Below, piece after piece: positions 1-8,906 of a stretch of 64,000 bases of DNA; within the stretch, counting starts at the first letter, position 1; every line of letters starts with the position of its first letter. Origin of the DNA: VAXT01 sp963794605 (GTDB lineage Bacteria; Actinomycetota; Thermoleophilia; Gaiellales; Gaiellaceae); NCBI GenBank assembly GCA_963794605.1, contig CAWCEN010000002.1, positions 1,054,001 to 1,118,000 on the forward strand, read 5' to 3'. A program made the translations under genes and the position numbers. Below the pieces are notes generated by a model that was not told where the DNA came from, did no database searches, and saw only the letters and a program-made list of their open reading frames with translations.

Positions 1-753
1 GGCCGCGGGCAGATCCTCGCCCCGTGGCCGAACCGGATCGAGGACGGCCGCTACGAGTTCGACGGCGAGAGCTACCAGCTCGCGCTCGACGAGCCCGAGC
101 GCCGGAACGCGATCCACGGGCTCGTGCGCTGGTTGAACTGGTCTGTCGCTGAGCGTGAGGCCGACCGCGCCGTGCTCGAGCATCGGCTGCACCCGACTCC
201 CGGCTACCCGTTCACACTCGATCTCCGGGTCGAGTACTCGCTCGCCGACGACGGTCTCACCGTCCAGGTGCACGCGACAAACGCCGGGGAAGAGGCTTGC
301 CCGTACGGGTTCGGCGCGCACCCGTACCTCGATGCGGGCGGCGGCCTCGTTGACGATCTGGAGCTCCGGGTCCCGGCTTCGATCGCGTTGATCTCCGACG
401 AGCGCTCGATCCCGATCGGCAGGCAGTCGGTCGACGGGACGGAGCTCGACTTCCGCGCCTCGAAGCCGATCGGATCGATCCAGCTCGACCACTGCTTCAT
501 CGATCTCGTACGCGACAGCGGTGGCCGCGCAAGTGTCGACCTCGGCGGGCGCGCGACGCTGTGGGTCGACGAGAGCTTCCCGTACGTGATGGTCTTCACC
601 GGCGATGCACTACCGGACGTCGCGAGGCGCAGCGTCGCCGTCGAGCCGATGACCTGCGCGCCGAACGCGTTCCGAAGCGGCGACGGCCTGATTCGCCTCG
701 AGCCCGGCGAATCGCACTCAGGCAGCTGGGGAATCGCACCCGCCCTGGGCTGA
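1..753 (+). CDS. Aldose 1-epimerase family protein, 5' end cut by window
   Basis: The reading frame is already open at base 1 and runs to the TGA at 751-753, so the N-terminus lies outside the window. The start reads GRGQILAPWPNRI, followed by a GxYxFxG block and IHGLVRW, the usual order in GalM-like mutarotases. These enzymes interconvert alpha and beta anomers of sugars such as glucose or galactose in the cytoplasm. The family His is in the IHG segment and a second candidate is in FGAHPYLD. About 250 residues are visible, compared with about 300 in a full protein. The kinase gene follows 32 bases downstream on the same strand. Sugar specificity cannot be read from the sequence. Confidence 0.9.
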   Translation, partial: GRGQILAPWPNRIEDGRYEFDGESYQLALDEPERRNAIHGLVRWLNWSVAEREADRAVLEHRLHPTPGYPFTLDLRVEYSLADDGLTVQVHATNAGEEACPYGFGAHPYLDAGGGLVDDLELRVPASIALISDERSIPIGRQSVDGTELDFRASKPIGSIQLDHCFIDLVRDSGGRASVDLGGRATLWVDESFPYVMVFTGDALPDVARRSVAVEPMTCAPNAFRSGDGLIRLEPGESHSGSWGIAPALG

Positions 754-785
754 CCTGAGCCCCGCATCTGGCAAGGTTTCGGGAG

Positions 786-2390
786 ATGACGGAGCTCGTC
801 ACCGCTCCAGAGATCCCCTCGGCGCAGCCCCTCGCTCGCCGGCTCGCACACGACGCACGCGTGCGGTACGTCCTGCTCGTCGGCGCACTCGCAGGCGCCT
901 ACTACGGCGCGGCGCAGATCGGCTACGAGCTGAAGTTCACCGGGGCGGTGGCCGCGATCGTCTGGCTGCCGGTCGGCGTCGGGATCGCGTTCCTCTACCT
1001 GGGTGGCCTGAAGTTGTGGCCGGGCGTGGTCTTGGGGGACTTGCTCGCCAACCAGTACGAGACACTCCCGGTCGGCTCCGCGATTGGACAGACGATCGGC
1101 AATACGCTCGAGGTGGTGGTCGGCCGCGTACTTGATCCGCAGGCTCGTACGAAGCGGGCGTCCGCTCGAGAGCGTGGCCGGAGTCTGCGGGCTACTCGTC
1201 GCGATCTTCGCGGCACGGCTGTGAGTGCGACCGTCGGGCCGCTGTCGTTGCGGCTGGGCGGCGTGCTGACGACGTCGGAGCTGCCCCACGTCTGGCACAC
1301 CTGGTGGCTCGGGGACACGGCGGGCGCCCTCGTCGTCGTCCCGCTCGCGCTCGCGTGGTGGAGGCCGCTCGACGTCTCCTGGACGCGTGCCCGGATCGCC
1401 GAGGGGGCGCTGATGCTGAGCGCGGTGATCGTGCTAACGGACGTGGCGCTGCGAACCGACCGGCCGCTCGTTTACATCGTCTTTCCTGCGCTGATCTGGG
1501 CCGCGCTGCGCTTCGGGCCGCGCGGCGGGACGCTGGCCGTCGCCGTGGCCGTCGGGTTCACGCTCTGGAGGACGGCGCACCATGCTGGACCCTTCGTCGT
1601 CGAGTCGATCCCGCGTAGCACGCTCAGCACACAGCTGTACATCTCGGTCGCGGCGCTGTCCACGATGTTCCTCGCCGCGGTCGTCGCGGAGCGCGAGTCG
1701 ATCGCAAAGGGGCTGCTCGAGTCGCGCGCGCGGCTCGTGGGCGTCGCCGACAGTGAGCGCCGGCGGCTCGAGAACAACCTCCACGACGGGGCCCAGCTGA
1801 CTCTGACGATGCTGGCCGGCCAGCTCGCGACGGCCAGAGAGGAATCACGACGCAATCCCGACCTCGCGCCCGGGTTCTTCGAGGATGCGGAGACGCACCT
1901 CCTGATCGCCATCGACGAGCTCCGGGATCTGGCGCACGGGATCCACCCGACGATCCTGACCGACCTCGGTCTCGCGGAGGCCATTCGGAGCCTGACCGAC
2001 GGCTCACCTGTCCCTATTCGCCTGCTCGAGGTGCCCGCCGGCCGCCTCGATTCGATCGCGGAGGCGACCGCCTACTACGTCGTCGCAGAGGCGCTGACGA
2101 ACGCGCAGCGTCACGCCCATGCGGAGACGATCACGATCCGCGTCATCGAGTCGGGGGGCTACCTTCTGCGGATCGAGGTCGGCGACGACGGCGTCGGCGG
2201 CGCGGACGAGCGGCTCGGCTCGGGCCTCCAGGGACTGCGAGACCGGGTCGAGGCCGTGGGCGGCAAGCTGCGCGTCGCGAGTGACATGAGCCGGGGGACG
2301 CTGGTGCGCGCCGACATCCCACTGGCGGCTCGAAAGTTGACCCAGCCAGGTCAAGACGCGCGTCCCGTAGCTGACAGAGTTGTGCCATGA
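786..2390 (+). CDS. MASE1-domain sensor histidine kinase (NarL-type), with internal compensated frameshift
   Basis: Membrane sensor kinase of 534 residues. Residues 20-300 form a multi-helix MASE1-like sensor region. A HisKA_3 box follows, with ERRRLENNLHDGAQ and its phospho-acceptor His near residue 333, then a HATPase domain with an N box (EALTNAQRHAHA) and G boxes (GDDGVGG, GSGLQGLRDR). About 30 residues between bases 1121 and 1211 are out of frame. The neighbouring frame there encodes a hydrophobic AAYLIRRLVRSG / GLLVAIFA stretch that fits the MASE1 helix, so one base appears inserted near 1121 and one lost near 1211. The stop overlaps the next start as ATGA, so the kinase heads a translationally coupled operon. 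No response regulator is adjacent. Confidence 0.88.
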   Translation: MTELVTAPEIPSAQPLARRLAHDARVRYVLLVGALAGAYYGAAQIGYELKFTGAVAAIVWLPVGVGIAFLYLGGLKLWPGVVLGDLLANQYETLPVGSAIGQTIGNTLEVVVGRVLDPQARTKRASARERGRSLRATRRDLRGTAVSATVGPLSLRLGGVLTTSELPHVWHTWWLGDTAGALVVVPLALAWWRPLDVSWTRARIAEGALMLSAVIVLTDVALRTDRPLVYIVFPALIWAALRFGPRGGTLAVAVAVGFTLWRTAHHAGPFVVESIPRSTLSTQLYISVAALSTMFLAAVVAERESIAKGLLESRARLVGVADSERRRLENNLHDGAQLTLTMLAGQLATAREESRRNPDLAPGFFEDAETHLLIAIDELRDLAHGIHPTILTDLGLAEAIRSLTDGSPVPIRLLEVPAGRLDSIAEATAYYVVAEALTNAQRHAHAETITIRVIESGGYLLRIEVGDDGVGGADERLGSGLQGLRDRVEAVGGKLRVASDMSRGTLVRADIPLAARKLTQPGQDARPVADRVVP

Positions 2391-2572
2391 ACGGGCACCG
2401 CTCGAATCCCGCCGAGATCCGCCGCTTCCGCGTGAGGCACGCCCTACGCTCGATCGAGGACGCGCTCAGCCTTCTCGAGGAAAGGCCGGCCGAGGGCATC
2501 GAGATGACGGCGCTCGAACGCGTTCGCGACGACCTCGCCGTCGTCCTGCGCACGCTCGAGCCCGCTCGCTGA
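2387..2572 (+). CDS. Hypothetical 61-residue charged protein
   Basis: The ATG overlaps the kinase stop (ATGA at 2387-2390), which is the main reason to believe this short gene. The product is soluble, rich in Arg and Glu, and predicted mostly helical (RHALRSIEDALSLLEERP, then ALERVRDDLAVVLRTLE). It has no signal peptide, membrane segment or Cys. I do not recognise a family. Coupling to a histidine kinase suggests an accessory role in signalling, but that is inference. The next gene starts 44 bases downstream. Confidence 0.6.
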   Translation: MNGHRSNPAEIRRFRVRHALRSIEDALSLLEERPAEGIEMTALERVRDDLAVVLRTLEPAR

Positions 2573-2616
2573 TCCTCGGACATGACCTGAGGCGCCCGCG
2601 CTGCGATGATTGGCGC

Positions 2617-2802
2617 GTGCTGCGTTTCGCCGTCACGATCCAGGGCCCCAGCTGGGAAGACCTCCAGGACGTGGAGCTCCCGCGCGCGCCCGCCGAAGGC
2701 GACTCGATCGAGACCCGCTACGGCACCTGCATCGTGACGAAGGTCGACCCCACTCCGGACGGGCAGAACTACAGCGGCAAGATCGTCTGCCGCCTCCCAT
2801 GA
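2617..2802 (+). CDS. Hypothetical 61-residue beta-rich protein
   Basis: Starts at GTG 2617 and ends in an ATGA overlap with the L,D-transpeptidase. The sequence begins LRFAVTIQGPSWEDLQDVEL and continues through a Gly/Asp-rich turn to GKIVCRLP, a pattern expected of a small antiparallel beta domain. It has two Cys and no signal peptide. A longer in-frame extension to 2380 exists but is Arg-rich and lies over the preceding small gene, so I reject it. Family unknown. Position and coupling support a real gene. Confidence 0.55.
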   Translation: MLRFAVTIQGPSWEDLQDVELPRAPAEGDSIETRYGTCIVTKVDPTPDGQNYSGKIVCRLP

Positions 2803-3875
2803 GGCCACACCTACGGGCCGCACTGGCGGTCGCGGTCGTTGCGATTGTCGTGACGAGTAGCGCGGCAGCGGCTCCACGAGCACCGACGGTCAAGGTCGCG
2901 CTGCTCCAGGGCGAGCAGGTCGTCTACCTGGACCGGCCCGGCTCGACCCTCAACGGCGCGCTCAAAGCGCTTCTCGCCGGACCGACGCCCGCCGAGCGGA
3001 AGGAAGAAGTCACGACGCAGATTCCGGCTGGAACGATCCTTCGCGGGGTTTCGGTCAAGAACCGGGTCGCGACGGTCGACTTCAGCGACAAGATCGCGGT
3101 TGGCACACGGGCCGACAGCCTGAGCGCCCGCATCACGCAGATCGTCCTCACTGCCACGCGCTTTCGCAACGTACGGTTCGTACGCATTCAGGTGAAGGGC
3201 GGGACGCCACTCGGGCTCTTCCCGGGCTTCGTCACTCGGTACCCGTTGACGGCCAAGGACGTCACTGCTCCCGACGTTCCGGCACCCGGGCAACCGGCGC
3301 CTGACAAGCAGGGCGCGCCGTCGGAGGCGACACGGTTGCTCCAGCAGGCTCTCGCCGACCGCGGCTTCCTCACCGCGGCCGACGTCGACGGCCGAGCGGG
3401 GCCGCGGACGACATCGGCCGTCGTCGCGTTCCAGAAGTGGGCGGGGCTCGCCCGCGACGGAGCTCCCGGCCCGGCCACACGCGCCGCGCTCGCCGCGTCT
3501 TCCCGGCCGACCCCGATCGGCGCCGGGACCGGTCGGCGCGTCGAAGTGCTGCTCGACCGCCAGCTCGCGCTCGTCGTCGAGGGCAGCCAGGTAAGCCGCA
3601 TCCTCGACGTGACGACGGGCAAGCCGGGCTTCGAGACGCCCACGGGCTCGTATCGGGTGACGCGGAAGGAGCAGCGCTCCTGGTCGGTGCCGTACAAGGT
3701 CTGGCTCCCCTGGGCGACCTACTTCGTCGGTGGCGTCGCCTTCCACGAGTACCCCGACGTCCCGCCGACCCCGGCCTCGCACGGCTGCGTGCGCGTGCCG
3801 CGCTGGGACGCGCAGTGGCTCTACCAGCAGACCCCGATTGGGTCGGCTGTCACGGTCATCGGACGTTCGAGATGA
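2799..3875 (+). CDS. Secreted L,D-transpeptidase with GerMN-like and peptidoglycan-binding domains
   Basis: 358 residues from ATG 2799, overlapping the upstream stop. An N-terminal signal peptide (about residues 1-25, ending SSAAAAP) is followed by a GerMN-like domain (about 30-140, with the TVDFS core), a PG_binding_1 domain (about 168-230) and a C-terminal YkuD domain. The catalytic signature SHGCVRV is present with Cys near residue 330, and the upstream His is in AFHEYPD. YkuD enzymes make 3-3 cross-links in peptidoglycan or attach proteins to it outside the membrane. The stop overlaps the next ATG by four bases. GerMN together with YkuD in one chain is not a common layout. The function call is firm; the role of the N-terminal domain is inferred. 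Confidence 0.9.
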   Translation: MRPHLRAALAVAVVAIVVTSSAAAAPRAPTVKVALLQGEQVVYLDRPGSTLNGALKALLAGPTPAERKEEVTTQIPAGTILRGVSVKNRVATVDFSDKIAVGTRADSLSARITQIVLTATRFRNVRFVRIQVKGGTPLGLFPGFVTRYPLTAKDVTAPDVPAPGQPAPDKQGAPSEATRLLQQALADRGFLTAADVDGRAGPRTTSAVVAFQKWAGLARDGAPGPATRAALAASSRPTPIGAGTGRRVEVLLDRQLALVVEGSQVSRILDVTTGKPGFETPTGSYRVTRKEQRSWSVPYKVWLPWATYFVGGVAFHEYPDVPPTPASHGCVRVPRWDAQWLYQQTPIGSAVTVIGRSR

Positions 3876-4669
3876 GAGCGGTCCTCGCGGCAGTCGCCGT
3901 CGCGAGCGTGCTTGCCACCACGGCGGGCGCGGCGCCTCCGCCAACGAAAACGCCCGGGGTGCTCACGGTCGGTCTGGCGATGCCCGCTGCGGGCTTCCAG
4001 GTCGGAGCCGTTCGGGGCCGCCAGGTCGTGCTGGCAAAGGGTCTCGAGATCGACCTCGCGCGCATTCTCGCCAGGCGCCTCGGCATCCCGCGGGTGCGCT
4101 TCGTGAACGAGCGCCTCTTCTCGACGCTTCTCAACCCGGGCCGCAAGGACTGGGACATCGCGCTCGCCGAAATCTCGATCACGGCGCCTCGGGCGGAGCG
4201 CGTCGACTTCTCCATCCCGTACCTCTCGGCCGACCAGGGCGTTCTCGTGCGACGCGGTCTCACGCCCAATCCAACATCGATCGCCGCCTTACGAGCGCTG
4301 CGGCTGTGCGCCGAGCGGGCGACGACCGGAAGCCAACTGGTCGTCAAGACGCTCAAGCCGCGACGAAAGGCGCAGCTGCTCAGCGACCCCTCGAACCTCT
4401 CGTACGCGCTCTTCACCGGACGGTGCGACGCGATCGTGGCCGACGCCCCGGCACTCGCGGTCCTGCGCCGTCAGGCGCCGGACCGCTACGGCCCGCTGGT
4501 CGGACGGATCGCCACGCACGAGAAGTACGCGATCGCCCTGGAGAAGGGCAGTTCGCTCCGACCGGCTGTCGACAGCGCGCTCCGGGCAGTGATCAAGGAC
4601 GGGACCCTGCGGACACTGCGCCGCCGCTGGCTCGGCGTCGACACAGCGAAAATGCACACGCTGCGCTGA
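3872..4669 (+). CDS. Extracellular solute-binding protein, family 3 (amino-acid type)
   Basis: 265 residues from ATG 3872 (ATGA overlap). A short signal peptide (ASVLATTAGAAP) lacks a lipobox Cys. The body has the SBP_bac_3 order: GVLTVGLAMP, EIDLARILARRLG, DIALAEISITAPRAERVDFS and PYLSADQGVLVRRG. This fold binds polar amino acids or similar solutes outside the membrane and delivers them to an ABC permease or to a sensor. No permease or ATPase lies nearby, and the gene ends an operon headed by a histidine kinase. A ligand-sensing role is therefore as likely as transport; that is inference. Confidence 0.85.
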   Translation: MRAVLAAVAVASVLATTAGAAPPPTKTPGVLTVGLAMPAAGFQVGAVRGRQVVLAKGLEIDLARILARRLGIPRVRFVNERLFSTLLNPGRKDWDIALAEISITAPRAERVDFSIPYLSADQGVLVRRGLTPNPTSIAALRALRLCAERATTGSQLVVKTLKPRRKAQLLSDPSNLSYALFTGRCDAIVADAPALAVLRRQAPDRYGPLVGRIATHEKYAIALEKGSSLRPAVDSALRAVIKDGTLRTLRRRWLGVDTAKMHTLR

Positions 4670-4693
4670 TTGGCCGAGCTCTCAGTCAAGCGC

Positions 4694-4873
4694 CTAGACG
4701 GCGTTCGCGTTCGGCTCCGCGGGCCGCATCACCGCGCCGATCAGCCACAGGATCGGGAAGAAGATCCCGAACACGAACAGCCATCCGTGTCCCTTCCTGA
4801 GGGTCATCAGGCCCAGGGTGAACAGGATCGTGATGTAGAGGATGAAGCCGAGGATGCCGACGCCCCACCACAT
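4694..4873 (-). CDS. Small two-helix membrane protein (PLDc_N-like)
   Basis: 59 residues read from ATG at 4873 down to TAG at 4694. A strong Shine-Dalgarno (AAGGAGGG) sits eight bases upstream of the start. The protein begins MWWGVGILGFILYITILF and has a second helix around WLFVFGIFFPILWLIGAVM, separated by a basic TLRKGHGW loop. This is the layout of the short phospholipase-D N-terminal-type membrane proteins common in actinobacteria, whose function is unknown. It is convergent with the solute-binding protein and divergent from glutamate decarboxylase. Confidence 0.75.
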   Translation of the reverse strand: MWWGVGILGFILYITILFTLGLMTLRKGHGWLFVFGIFFPILWLIGAVMRPAEPNANAV

Positions 4874-4974
4874 GGTTGCCCTCCTTGAGTCGCGAATCGG
4901 CTGCGCGGATTACAGCAGCCCGTCCCGCGTTCATCGGCTGGTAGCGTCGCCACCGACCTCACGGAAGGAGACCC

Positions 4975-6368
4975 GTGACCCTCAAGCACCCCTCCCAGCC
5001 CGTAGCGGTACGAGCGAGCTCGCGGTCGACCCGCTTGTTCACGACCGCGCAAGGGCCGATTCCGCGGAACGAGCTGCCGGCGGGCGAGATGCCGGCCGAA
5101 GTCGCGTACCAGATCATCCACGACGAACTGATGCTCGACGGGAACGCGAGGCTCAACGTGGCCACGTTCGTGTCGACGTGGATGGAGCCTCAGGCCGAGA
5201 AGCTCATGGCCGAGTGCTTCGACAAGAACATGATCGACAAGGACGAGTACCCGCAGACGGCCGAGCTCGAGTCGCGCTGCGTCGCGATCCTCAGCAACCT
5301 CTGGAACGCGCCCGACGCAAGCCAGGCGACCGGCTGCTCGACGACCGGGTCGAGCGAGGCGGCGATGCTCGGCGGGCTCGCGCTCAAGCGCAAGATGGCA
5401 GAAACGTCGCGAGGCCGAGGGCAAGCCGGCGGACAAGCCGAACCTCGTGATGGGGATCAACGTCCAGATCTGCTGGGAGAAGCTCGCGAACTACTGGGAC
5501 ACCGAGATGCGGCTCGTGCCGATGGAGGGCGACCGCTTCAACCTCTCGCCCGAGGAGGCCGTGAAGCTCTGCGACGAGAACACGATCGCGCGTCGTCGGC
5601 ATCCTCGGCTCGACGTTCGACGGCTCGTACGAGCCGATCGCCGAGCTGTGCGAGCGGCTCGACGCCTTCCAGGAGGAGACGGGCCTCGACATCCCGGTGC
5701 ACGTGGACGGCGCATCCGGGGCGATGATCGCGCCGTTCATCGATCCCGACCTCGTCTGGGACTTCCGGCTGCCGCGCGTAGCCTCGATCAACACGTCGGG
5801 CCACAAGTACGGCCTCGTCTACCCCGGGGTCGGTTGGATCATCTGGCGCGACACGGACGCGCTGCCCGAGGACCTAATCTTCTGGGTCAACTACCTCGGG
5901 AACAACATGCCGACCTTCGCGCTCAACTTCTCGCGGCCGGGCTCCCAGGTCGTCGCCCAGTACTACAACTTCCTGCGACTGGGCTTCGATGGCTACCGGC
6001 GGGTTCAGGGGTACGCGCGCGAGGTGGCGACGCGGCTCTCGGGCCGGATCGCCGAGCTCGGGCCGTTCGAGCTCCTGACCCGCGGCGACGAGCTGCCCGT
6101 GTTCGCGTTCAAGCTGAAAGACGACATCGACAACTACACGGTCTTCGACGTCTCGAACGCAATGCGGGAGCGCGGCTGGCAGCTCCCGGCCTACACGTTC
6201 CCCGAGAACCGGACCGATCTCGCGGCGTTGCGCGTCGTCGTCCGCCGCGGGTTCACGCACGATCTGGCCGACCTGCTTCTCGAGGACCTGCAGCGCCAGC
6301 TTCCGCGCCTGCAGAGCCAGCCCGCGCCCGTTCACGACGCGTCCACGGGAACTGCGTTCGCCCACTGA
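4975..6368 (+). CDS. gadB: Glutamate decarboxylase, two frameshifts
   Basis: PLP-dependent decarboxylase converting glutamate to GABA and CO2, consuming a proton, usually linked to acid tolerance. Start GTG 4975 has GGAAGGAG upstream. Three consecutive frames are needed. The first ends near 5401 (ALKRKMA), the second resumes with KRREAEGKPADKPNLVMG and ends near 5590 (CDENTI), and the third carries VVGILGSTFDGSYEP to the C-terminus. Each junction is explained by one extra base. Family landmarks are intact: HVDGASGAMIAPF, WDFRLPRV, and the PLP lysine in SGHKYG. Restored length is about 464 residues, normal for GadB. No GABA antiporter is adjacent; membrane proteins follow. Confidence 0.88.
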
Positions 6369-6471
6369 CAGCTCGTATCCGCTGACCCCGCCCGGCTGGC
6401 GGGAGACGAGCCGCCGGACCGTCGGCCCGTTCGCGACCCACGTCATCTGGCGACGGCCGGACGGCACGCCG

Positions 6472-7236
6472 GTGTCGTGGTCGTCGCGTGTCCACCGCAA
6501 ACACGCGTCGAAGCTCTCCCGGCCTGGGCGGAGCGGCGTCTGGTGGGCGCCTCGGCGCGCGTCGTGGTGGATCGGCGTCCTGTTCGCGATCGGCTCGACG
6601 TGCTTCTTCGTCGGCCCATTTCCCGGCTTCGAGCAGCTCGTCGGATCGGGCGTCGACGGGATGGTCTTCTTCGTCGGCTCGATCTTCTTCACCTCGGCTG
6701 CGGCGCTCCAGTGGCTGGAGACGATCAACGCCGACCCGGGCCCTGCGCTCCGCCGACGGACGCTGCGCCTGGTCACGTTCGAGCCGCGCCGCATCGACTG
6801 GTGGAGCAGTGGCGTCCAACTCGTCGGAACCGTCTTCTTCAACTTCACGACCTTCCACGCGCTGCAGGATGGTCTAGATGCCGGTGCGTACGACCGGCTC
6901 GTCTGGAAGCCCGACGCGCTCGGCTCGATCTGCTTCCTCGTCTCCGGCTACCTGGCCTACATCGAGGTGTCCGGCCATTCGCTCTGGCCGCGGGAGCGCA
7001 CGCTCGAGTGGAAGATCGCCGCCGTCAACCTCGTCGGCTGCATCGCGTTCGGGATCTCGGCGATCGCGTCGTTCTGGGTTCCCGACTCAGGCGGCGTCCT
7101 TGCGCTCGCGGCCTCGAACTGGTTCACGGCGCTGGGCGGTCTGTGCTTCCTCGTGGGCGCGATTCTGCTGCTTCCGGAATCGGCCGCGATTGATGCTGTG
7201 GAGTCCAGCGGAGCCGCGTTGTACGCTCACCCATGA
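6472..7236 (+). CDS. Multi-pass membrane protein, YrhK-like, uncertain start
   Basis: About 254 residues with six hydrophobic segments, for example WWIGVLFAIGSTCFFVGPF, GMVFFVGSIFFTSAAALQW and ALGGLCFLVGAILLLPES, plus a conserved-looking RRIDWWSSGVQLVGT block. It resembles actinobacterial integral membrane proteins of unknown function carrying YrhK-like helices. The frame is protein-like well upstream of GTG 6472 (WRETSRRTVGPFATHVIW from about 6397), but I find no ATG or GTG there. The true start may be hidden by another indel. The stop overlaps the next start (ATGA at 7233-7236), so the two membrane proteins are probably coupled. Confidence 0.7.
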   Translation: MSWSSRVHRKHASKLSRPGRSGVWWAPRRASWWIGVLFAIGSTCFFVGPFPGFEQLVGSGVDGMVFFVGSIFFTSAAALQWLETINADPGPALRRRTLRLVTFEPRRIDWWSSGVQLVGTVFFNFTTFHALQDGLDAGAYDRLVWKPDALGSICFLVSGYLAYIEVSGHSLWPRERTLEWKIAAVNLVGCIAFGISAIASFWVPDSGGVLALAASNWFTALGGLCFLVGAILLLPESAAIDAVESSGAALYAHP

Positions 7237-8333
7237 TGTCCGAAGCGACCGTCGCAGCGGGGCCCGTCGCGCCCGAGCCGGTCTCGAAGCGCCGGCGCGT
7301 CGTCCGGATCGTGTCCTGGATCGTCGGGCTCGTCCTTCTGCTCGTGGTCCTCCACCTGCTGGGCGTCAACGTCTGGGGCTGGCTGACCGACCTGTGGGAC
7401 TCGATGAAGGACATCTCGTTCGTCTACATCGTCCTCGGCTGCATCTTCCAGTGCCTCCAGACGGTGCTGACCGCGCTCGGCTGGTACGGGATCCTCCGCT
7501 ACGCGTATCCGGGCGGCGTGACGTACATGCCCGTGCTCGCCGCCTACGCGACGGGTGTGGCGCTGAACAACTTCCTGCCCGCGAACATCGGCACGTTCGT
7601 GACGCTGCTCATGTACGTCGCGATCGTTCAGGGCGCCGACTTCCCGGGAATCCTCGCCGGGTACGTCGTCCAGAAGATCTTCTACCTGATCATCGGGACC
7701 CTGATCTACGTCTACCTGTTCCTGGCAGTCGCCGGCTCGTTCGATTACCAGTTCGGGAGCGAAAAGGATGCGATCACGAGCCACGTCGTGCTGGCGATCG
7801 GGATCGTCCTCGGTGCCATCTTCCTGATCGTGATCCTGCTGCGGATCTTCTGGAACTGGGTGAAGAAGATGTGGGCGAAGGCGAAGCAGGGCGCGGCGAT
7901 CCTCGGCGACCTCGGCGCGTACGTGAAGCTCGTCCTGTTGCCGCAGATGGGCGGATACGTTGCGAAGGTGATGGTAATCATCATCTTCCTCGCCGCGTAC
8001 TCGATCCCGGTCACATTCGGATCGGTGATGAGCGTCCTCGGCTCGAACCAGCTCGCGAACATCCTCTCGCTCACGCCCGGCGGCGTCGGGATCAACCAGG
8101 CGTTCAACTCCTTTGCGCTCGACAGCTACACGGACTCGACGACTGCCACCGCGTACTCGATCTCCCAGCAGCTGATCACGACGGCGTTCAACGTCGGGTT
8201 CGCGGTCATGCTCGTCTGCATCGTCTTCGGCTGGAGCGGAGGCTCGAAGCTCGTCAAGGAGTCCTACGTCGACGCGAAGGTGAAGGCGGGCGAGATGAAA
8301 GAGCAGCGCGGGCCAGATGCTCGGCGGCGATGA
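7233..8333 (+). CDS. Flippase-like / lysylphosphatidylglycerol synthase transmembrane-family protein
   Basis: 366 residues with about eight membrane helices. It carries the family features NNFLPANIGTFVTLLMYV, GYVVQKIFYLIIGTLIYVYL and the late motif LTPGGVGINQAF, matching the PGGxG element of the UPF0104 / MprF-type flippase domain. Such proteins move lipids or glycolipids across the membrane. The soluble lysyl-transferase domain of full MprF is absent. The ATG overlaps the previous stop. A basic tail (about residues 335-366) is cytoplasmic by the positive-inside rule. Substrate unknown. Confidence 0.8.
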   Translation: MMSEATVAAGPVAPEPVSKRRRVVRIVSWIVGLVLLLVVLHLLGVNVWGWLTDLWDSMKDISFVYIVLGCIFQCLQTVLTALGWYGILRYAYPGGVTYMPVLAAYATGVALNNFLPANIGTFVTLLMYVAIVQGADFPGILAGYVVQKIFYLIIGTLIYVYLFLAVAGSFDYQFGSEKDAITSHVVLAIGIVLGAIFLIVILLRIFWNWVKKMWAKAKQGAAILGDLGAYVKLVLLPQMGGYVAKVMVIIIFLAAYSIPVTFGSVMSVLGSNQLANILSLTPGGVGINQAFNSFALDSYTDSTTATAYSISQQLITTAFNVGFAVMLVCIVFGWSGGSKLVKESYVDAKVKAGEMKEQRGPDARRR

Positions 8334-8351
8334 GGACGAGCCCGAGCCGGC

Positions 8352-8906
8352 TTGAGCCGCACGCAGTACTACACCGCGGCGACGCTCGACGGCTTCATCG
8401 CCGATCCGGACAACTCGCTGGAGTGGCTGTTCAAAATCAAGCGCGACGAGCACGGGCCGATGTGCTACGAGGACTTCATCGCCGAGGTCGGGGCACTCGC
8501 GATGGGCTCGACGACGTACGAGTGGATCTTCGACCACGAGTTCTCGGGCGAGGACCCGGCGGACTGGAAGTGGCCCTACGACCTCCCATCCTGGGTGTTC
8601 ACGCACCGGGAGCTGCCCGTCGTTCCGAATGCGCGGATCGAGTTCGTCAGCGGCGACGTGGCGCCGGTGCACGAGGAGATGATGCGTGCGGCAGACGGGA
8701 AGAACATCTGGATCGCGGGCGGAGGTGACCTCGTCGGCCAGTTCGCGGACGCGGGCCTCCTGGACGACGTGATCGTGACGATCGCCCCGGTCACGCTCGG
8801 CGCGGGCGCCCCTCTGCTGCCGCGGCGGATCGAGCTCAGCCTCGAGGAGGTCGGCCGGAACGGTGACTTCGTCTGCGCGAGGTTCGGCGTCGTGCGCGAC
8901 GCGTAG
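8352..8906 (+). CDS. RibD C-terminal / dihydrofolate-reductase-like protein
   Basis: 184 residues from TTG 8352; no ATG is available. The N-terminus TQYYTAATLDGFIADPDNS and the MGSTTYEWI block are typical of the RibD_C reductase group, NADPH-dependent enzymes related to DHFR. The GGGDLVGQFADAGLLDDV segment is the usual nucleotide-binding and helix region, and LGAGAPLLPRR closes the domain. It is one of three members of this superfamily in the window. Substrate cannot be assigned. It lies 18 bases after the flippase-like gene. Confidence 0.8.
   Translation: MSRTQYYTAATLDGFIADPDNSLEWLFKIKRDEHGPMCYEDFIAEVGALAMGSTTYEWIFDHEFSGEDPADWKWPYDLPSWVFTHRELPVVPNARIEFVSGDVAPVHEEMMRAADGKNIWIAGGGDLVGQFADAGLLDDVIVTIAPVTLGAGAPLLPRRIELSLEEVGRNGDFVCARFGVVRDA

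Noticed and set aside
204..1298. Long minus-strand open frame opposite the epimerase and kinase
   Set aside because: Composition is typical of high-GC antisense frames, with no domain; the plus-strand genes are clear.
2387..2802. Toxin-antitoxin pair formed by the two small genes
   Set aside because: The sequences do not resemble any toxin or antitoxin family, and both are locked into a kinase operon.
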